Positions 60,262 through 64,000 of a stretch of DNA of 64,000 bases are shown piece by piece; positions within the stretch are counted from its first letter, which is position 1, and each line of letters opens with the position of its first letter. The translations under genes and the position numbers were made by a program. The notes beneath the pieces are model-generated. The model searched no databases, had not been told where the DNA came from, and saw only the letters and a program-made list of their open reading frames with translations. This DNA is from Sphingomonadaceae bacterium 3R27E2-A. GTDB lineage: Bacteria > Pseudomonadota > Alphaproteobacteria > Sphingomonadales > Sphingomonadaceae. The stretch covers positions 1 through 64,000 of the forward strand of contig SCNT01000016.1 of the NCBI GenBank assembly GCA_005503165.1, written 5' to 3'.

Positions 60262-62598
60262 TTACTCCGCCGCCTTGTCGAGCTTGGTCTTCGCCTTGCC
60301 CTTGCCGGCCTTGGGCGGGGCGGGGGTGATTTCGAAGGTGAGCGGGTTGCCGACCTTGGCGTCGTCGCCTTCCTTCATCTTCACCTTGACCTCGCCGCCA
60401 TGGACCAGCTTGCCGAAGAGCAGTTCCTCGGCGAGCGGCTGCTTGATCTTCTCCTGGATCAGGCGGCCCATCGGACGCGCGCCATAGAGCTTGTCATAGC
60501 CCTTGGCGGTCAGCCATTCGCGGGCGCCGTCGTCGAGCTGGATATGGACGTTGCGATCCGCCAGCTGCAGTTCGAGCTGGAGGATGAACTTGTCGACGAC
60601 GCGCGCGACGACCTCGGGCGGCAGGTAGCCGAAGGGCACAATCGCATCGAGGCGGTTGCGGAATTCGGGGGTGAACATGCGCTTCACCGCCTCTTCCTGG
60701 ACATCCTCGCGCGTCGATGCGCCGAAGCCGATCGACTCGCGCGCCATGTCGCTGGCGCCCGCATTGGTCGTCATGATCAGCACGACGTTGCGGAAGTCGA
60801 CGGTCTTGCCGTGGTGGTCGGTCAGCCGGCCATTGTCCATCACCTGCAGCAGGATGTTGAACAGGTCGGGGTGCGCCTTTTCGATCTCGTCGAGCAGCAG
60901 CACGCAATGCGGATTCTGGTCGATCGCATCGGTGAGCAACCCGCCCTGATCGTAACCGACATAGCCCGGGGGCGCACCGATCAGGCGCGACACGCTGTGG
61001 CGCTCCATATATTCGGACATGTCGAAGCGCTGGAGCGGGATGCCCATGATCGAGGCGAGCTGCTTCGCGACCTCGGTCTTGCCGACGCCGGTCGGACCCG
61101 AGAAGAGATAGTTGCCGATCGGCTTCTCGGGATCGCGCAGGCCCGCGCGGCTCAGCTTGATCGCCGACGACAGTATCTCGATCGCGGTATTCTGGCCGAA
61201 GACCACGCGCTTGAGGTCGGTCTCGAGCGTTTCGAGCACCTTCTTGTCGTCGCTCGACACCGATTTGGGCGGGATGCGCGCCATCGTCGCGATCACCGCC
61301 TCGATCTCCTTGGCGGTGATCGTCTTCTTGCGCTTCGACGGGGCGACGAGCATCTGCATCGCGCCGACCTCGTCGATCACGTCGATCGCCTTGTCGGGCA
61401 GCTTGCGGTCGTTGATGTAGCGCGACGACAGCTCGACCGCGGCGTTGATCGCGTCGGGGGTGTAGCGCACCTGGTGGTGCGCCTCGAACGCGCTGCGCAG
61501 GCCGGCGAGGATCTTCTTGGTGTCCTCGATGCTCGGCTCGATCACGTCGATCTTCTGGAAGCGGCGGAGCAGCGCGCGGTCCTTCTCGAAGTGATTGCGG
61601 AACTCCTTGTAGGTCGTCGAGCCGATGCAGCGGATGACGCCGCCCGACAGCGCGGGCTTCAAGAGGTTCGACGCGTCCATCGCGCCGCCGCTGGTCGCGC
61701 CGGCGCCGATCACCGTATGGATCTCGTCGATGAACAGGATCGCGTGCGGCAGGCCTTCGAGTTCGGTGACGACCTGTTTCAGGCGCTCCTCGAAATCGCC
61801 GCGATAGCGCGTGCCCGCGAGCAGCGCGCCCATGTCGAGCGAATAGATGACCGCGGGCAGCAGCACCTCGGGCACGTCGCCCTCGATGATCTTGCGCGCG
61901 AGCCCCTCGGCGATCGCGGTCTTGCCGACGCCGGGATCGCCCACGTACAGCGGGTTATTCTTGCTGCGGCGGCAGAGGATCTGGATCGTGCGATCGACCT
62001 CGGCGCTGCGGCCGATCAGCGGGTCGACCTTGCCGGTCTTAGCCTTTTCGTTGAGGTTGACGGTGAACTGGTCGAGCGCGGTCTCCTTCTTGTTCTTCGC
62101 GTCCGACTTGTCCTTCGCCTCTTCCTTCTCCTCGGGCTCGGCCTGCACCGCGGGCTTGCCGCCCTTGCCGACGCCGTGGCTGAGGTACGAGACCGCGTCG
62201 AGGCGCGTCAGGTCCTGCTGCTGGAGGAAATAGACGGCATAGCTCTCGCGCTCGGAAAAGAGCGCGACGAGGACGTTGGCGCCGGTCACCTCGTCCTTGC
62301 CCGACGACTGGACGTGCAGGATCGCGCGCTGGACGACGCGCTGGAAACCCGACGTCGGCGAGGGGTCGCTGTGCCCCTCGACCTTCAGGCTGTCGAGCTC
62401 GGTGTCGAGATAATGGACGACTGCCGATTGCAGGTCGTCGAGCGCGACGCCGCAGGCGCGCATCACTTCGGCGGCATGATCGTCGTCGATCAGCGCGTAG
62501 AGCAGATGCTCGAGCGTCGCATATTCGTGATGGCGCTCCGAAGCGGCCTTCAGCGCATTGTGCAGGGTCTTTTCGAGGCTCTCCGAAAAGGACGGCAT
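60262..62598 (-). CDS. clpA: ATP-dependent Clp protease ATP-binding subunit ClpA
   Basis: ClpA unfolds substrates for ClpP. The 778-aa protein has the double Clp N-terminal repeat (1-145), a first AAA+ domain with Walker A GDPGVGKTA (about 220) and a second with GPTGVGKTE (about 500). The linker is the Lys/Glu-rich insert of ClpA, and the IGF-type ClpP-binding loop appears as ESIGFGAS. AAGGAGATAAG precedes the ATG. The adaptor gene clpS, often directly upstream, is not present in the following 660 bases. Confidence 0.97.
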   Translation of the reverse strand: MPSFSESLEKTLHNALKAASERHHEYATLEHLLYALIDDDHAAEVMRACGVALDDLQSAVVHYLDTELDSLKVEGHSDPSPTSGFQRVVQRAILHVQSSGKDEVTGANVLVALFSERESYAVYFLQQQDLTRLDAVSYLSHGVGKGGKPAVQAEPEEKEEAKDKSDAKNKKETALDQFTVNLNEKAKTGKVDPLIGRSAEVDRTIQILCRRSKNNPLYVGDPGVGKTAIAEGLARKIIEGDVPEVLLPAVIYSLDMGALLAGTRYRGDFEERLKQVVTELEGLPHAILFIDEIHTVIGAGATSGGAMDASNLLKPALSGGVIRCIGSTTYKEFRNHFEKDRALLRRFQKIDVIEPSIEDTKKILAGLRSAFEAHHQVRYTPDAINAAVELSSRYINDRKLPDKAIDVIDEVGAMQMLVAPSKRKKTITAKEIEAVIATMARIPPKSVSSDDKKVLETLETDLKRVVFGQNTAIEILSSAIKLSRAGLRDPEKPIGNYLFSGPTGVGKTEVAKQLASIMGIPLQRFDMSEYMERHSVSRLIGAPPGYVGYDQGGLLTDAIDQNPHCVLLLDEIEKAHPDLFNILLQVMDNGRLTDHHGKTVDFRNVVLIMTTNAGASDMARESIGFGASTREDVQEEAVKRMFTPEFRNRLDAIVPFGYLPPEVVARVVDKFILQLELQLADRNVHIQLDDGAREWLTAKGYDKLYGARPMGRLIQEKIKQPLAEELLFGKLVHGGEVKVKMKEGDDAKVGNPLTFEITPAPPKAGKGKAKTKLDKAAE

Positions 62599-62720
62599 TA
62601 GCTTATCTCCTTGGGGACAAGCCGGGGAGAGGCCCGCCCGATAGACACAAGGTGGCGATGCCGCCGTCGGCCTGCAAGGGAAAAGCGGTCGGCGACACGA
62701 ATTTGCGCAGATGACGGTTT

Positions 62721-62733
62721 GAATATGGTTAAC
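62721..62733 (-). promoter_or_regulatory. CtrA half-site-like element before clpA
   Basis: The minus strand reads GTTAACCATATTC, matching the TTAACCAT half-site used by CtrA in Caulobacter. It lies 120-135 bases upstream of the clpA ATG. The second half is poor, so this is weak. Confidence 0.25.
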
Positions 62734-62969
62734 GCGGGGTTGAGGTTTCCCGGACGTCGGCCGCGCAATTTTATTCCAAAGGTCACGAAGGTCACGCTAC
62801 GTACCCCCTCATTTGGTCCCTTTATGCGGCGCTGCGGTGTCGCGGGGTGATCGAGGCGGAGCAGTAAATTGCGCATGATTCGGTGGAGGCTATGCCGGCG
62901 GAATTTATTAGGACAGCGGTTTTTTTGGCCGGGTTGGATGGCGGCTTTGGGGTGGAAAGCGGACGTAAT

Positions 62970-63178
62970 AATCCTCCCTGTCGCGCAGCGATGGGGAGGG
63001 GGACAGTTTGGGGTCGTCCGGTCCCCCGGACCGGACTTGGATTGCCGGGGGCAATCCAACCCCAAACTCGAAGCATGGTGGAGGGGCGACGGCCTTGAGC
63101 GTCGGTTTCGGGCCGCCGCCCCTCCACCACCGCTTCGCGGCGGTCCCCCTCCCCACGGCTTCGCCGCAGGGAGGATTA
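62970..63178. repeat. Dispersed palindromic repeat, family B, expanded copy (B7)
   Basis: The 209-base copy has the arms AATCCTCCCTGTCGCGCAGC and TTCGCCGCAGGGAGGATT and two opposed CCACCA half-blocks (GCATGGTGGAGGGG and CCCCTCCACCACCGC). It contains an inserted segment (63006-63067) that forms three stems meeting at a junction. It lies upstream of clpA and downstream of the low-GC lipoprotein. Confidence 0.85.
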
Positions 63179-63260
63179 AATGGCAGCAACTACCCGTTAG
63201 CGGTCATCGCGTCGGCATCGGCAGTGAATGTCTGAAAAGGGGTGGGTAGCCGACCTTTGA

Positions 63261-63728
63261 CTATCTGGCTTGCAGCTTCGCCGCTCGAACTGCAAACTGC
63301 TTTTGCGAATGATAGAACCATTCTAGGCCTGTGCACTCACAGACTATTCGCTTTCCGATATGAGGAGGCTCTTCTCCCACAGGAGAAACCCGTCCGGGCC
63401 GAATGAAATCGTCAAATTTCCCAATTACTTCGTCGTCCAGAAAATCAGGAATTATCCATTCGTCGGCGCTGTCGACGGGTATCAGGTAATATCCGTGATG
63501 CAGCTCCCACCCAACATAGAAGGTCCGCTTGATCTCGGTTCCCGATTTTATCGCGTCCTGAAGGGCAGAACTTCTTTCCGCGGCAATCTGCCTCTGAAAA
63601 GCGCCAGAATTGATGTCGATTATCGGCGGCGAAGGCACGTCGGCTATCCGCGGCGGAGGCGGGTCTGAGCTTACCGCGGCGCACCCGATCAAAGAGGTCA
63701 AAGCCGCCAGAAGTATCAAACCACGCAT
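63261..63728 (-). CDS. Low-GC hypothetical lipoprotein
   Basis: I do not recognise the family. The 155-aa protein has a lipoprotein signal (GLILLAALTSLIGC, Cys at 16) and a Pro-rich spacer (SDPPPPRIADVPSPPI), followed by a roughly 110-residue domain with a conserved-looking pair of Cys (IVCECTGLEW) and aromatic patches (YVGWELHHGYYLIPV, EWIIPDFLDDEV). Its base composition is visibly less GC-rich than its neighbours, and repeats flank it on both sides, so recent acquisition is possible. Confidence 0.75.
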   Translation of the reverse strand: MRGLILLAALTSLIGCAAVSSDPPPPRIADVPSPPIIDINSGAFQRQIAAERSSALQDAIKSGTEIKRTFYVGWELHHGYYLIPVDSADEWIIPDFLDDEVIGKFDDFIRPGRVSPVGEEPPHIGKRIVCECTGLEWFYHSQKQFAVRAAKLQAR

Positions 63729-63782
63729 GTGGAAATCCTACAATCCCTAACCAACGTCCGCTATCGGTCGTTTCCAGACATT

Positions 63783-63845
63783 CGTCATCCCGGACTTGAT
63801 CCGGGATCCATTGCCGCGTCGAAGTCATGGACCCCGGCTTTGGCC
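63783..63845. repeat. Inverted repeat, family D (cccggacttgatccggg type)
   Basis: TCCCGGA-CTTGA-TCCGGGA (63788-63806) forms a perfect 7-bp stem, followed by a region that includes CCCCGGCTTTGGCCGAGG. This word is a common intergenic repeat in alphaproteobacteria. It lies between the lipoprotein gene and the partial gene at the right end. Confidence 0.65.
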
Positions 63846-63920
63846 GAGGAGCGGCATCTCGTGGCCGGAGCGGGCGCTTGAAGTCCATGCGGGCTCTTGG
63901 GGGCGGGCGGCGCGGGGCGG

Positions 63921-64000
63921 CTACCCCTTCTTGAACAGCGACTCCGCGATCGCCTTGTGGCCCGCGGCGGCCGCCTTGTGCGCCTTTACGCGCGCGATCT
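63921..64000 (-). CDS. C-terminal fragment of an unidentified protein
   Basis: The last 80 bases carry, on the minus strand, the end of a frame reading ...ARVKAHKAAAAGHKAIAESLFKKG-stop. The Ala/Lys-rich amphipathic tail is compatible with a phasin, a protein family often encoded near clpA in sphingomonads, but too little is visible to decide. The stop is CTA at 63921-63923 on the plus strand. Confidence 0.4.
   Translation of the reverse strand, partial: IARVKAHKAAAAGHKAIAESLFKKG

Larger units (their letters stand above)
62599..63260. other. 662-bp intergenic region upstream of clpA
   Basis: No gene is supported. Bases 62599-62969 carry the clpA promoter region, including the CtrA half-site-like GTTAACCATATTC on the minus strand (62721-62733). 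Bases 62970-63178 are the long repeat B7. 63179-63260 shows nothing notable. Short frames here do not carry ribosome sites. Confidence 0.6.

Noticed and set aside
57271..62601. A 5.3-kb open frame on the plus strand (about 1776 codons) spanning the PQQ dehydrogenase, map and clpA region
   Set aside because: It is antisense to three well-supported genes; the translated product is low-complexity Arg/Ala/Asp/Val sequence typical of high-GC shadow frames.

Overview
The window is a high-GC chromosomal stretch from an alphaproteobacterium, most likely a sphingomonad (Sphingopyxis/Sphingomonas-like). This is inferred from the gene content: a DivL-type tyrosine pseudo-kinase leading a divL-tsaE-amgK-murU-addB-addA-trxA run, AddAB instead of RecBCD, a glnB-glnA pair, a polyhydroxybutyrate-type operon, many signal-peptide peptidases (M2, M20, M28) and many GC-rich palindromic intergenic repeats. 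The genus call is inference; no rRNA, tRNA, phage, integrase, transposase or CRISPR was seen. Both ends cut genes: a serine hydrolase on the left and an unidentified C-terminus on the right.

Layout. 1-4.2 kb: serine hydrolase, membrane GGDEF protein, 94-aa unknown protein divergent from a GcvA-like LysR gene. 4.2-6.1 kb: vapB-vapC-trmD-rplS, in which the toxin gene overlaps trmD; the usual rpsP-rimM neighbours are not here. 6.1-10.1 kb: DUF1287 protein, asd, dimethylargininase, DUF2238 membrane protein and a lipoprotein. 10.1-15 kb: PilZ-XRE regulator, DUF6265 protein, coupled DUF302 and YeeE/YedE genes, LysR, carboxymuconolactone decarboxylase-like protein, secreted cupin. 15.1-18.6 kb: a tightly overlapping operon of bdhA, a 50-aa unknown ORF, type II NADH dehydrogenase and patatin. 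18.6-19.7 kb: a bufferin-like DUF2282 gene and a DUF2063 gene with no DUF692 gene between them. 19.7-23.1 kb: MarR-HlyD-MFS efflux operon with a perfect palindromic operator. 23.2-34.2 kb: small enzymes, M2 peptidase, ArsR/SRPBCC pair, HxlR/SDR pair, OmpA-like protein, SDR, amn, peroxiredoxin, yqgE and a TPR protein. 34.6-47.7 kb: ahcY, then the divL-to-trxA run. 47.7-63.7 kb: argJ, aldehyde dehydrogenase, M20 peptidase, lipoprotein, M28 peptidase, glnBA, PQQ/haem alcohol dehydrogenase, map, clpA and a low-GC lipoprotein.

How the genes fit together. bdhA, ndh and patatin form a plausible ketone-body/polyhydroxybutyrate unit: hydroxybutyrate oxidation makes NADH, which NDH-2 reoxidises, and the patatin may release lipid. 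amgK and murU recycle MurNAc to UDP-MurNAc beside the cell-cycle gene divL and the addAB recombination genes. glnB and glnA form the nitrogen sensor/assimilation pair. Regulatory sites visible in the sequence include operators for VapB, MarR and ArsR, a LysR box, an ahcY inverted repeat, a LiuR-like palindrome, a CtrA-like site and a 17-bp motif shared by the promoters of a bufferin-like protein and a cupin, with a looser copy before DUF302. The strongest leads for new biology are that shared motif with the bufferin pair lacking its oxidase, the vapBC-trmD coupling, the 50-aa operon ORF and the large dispersed palindromic repeats.
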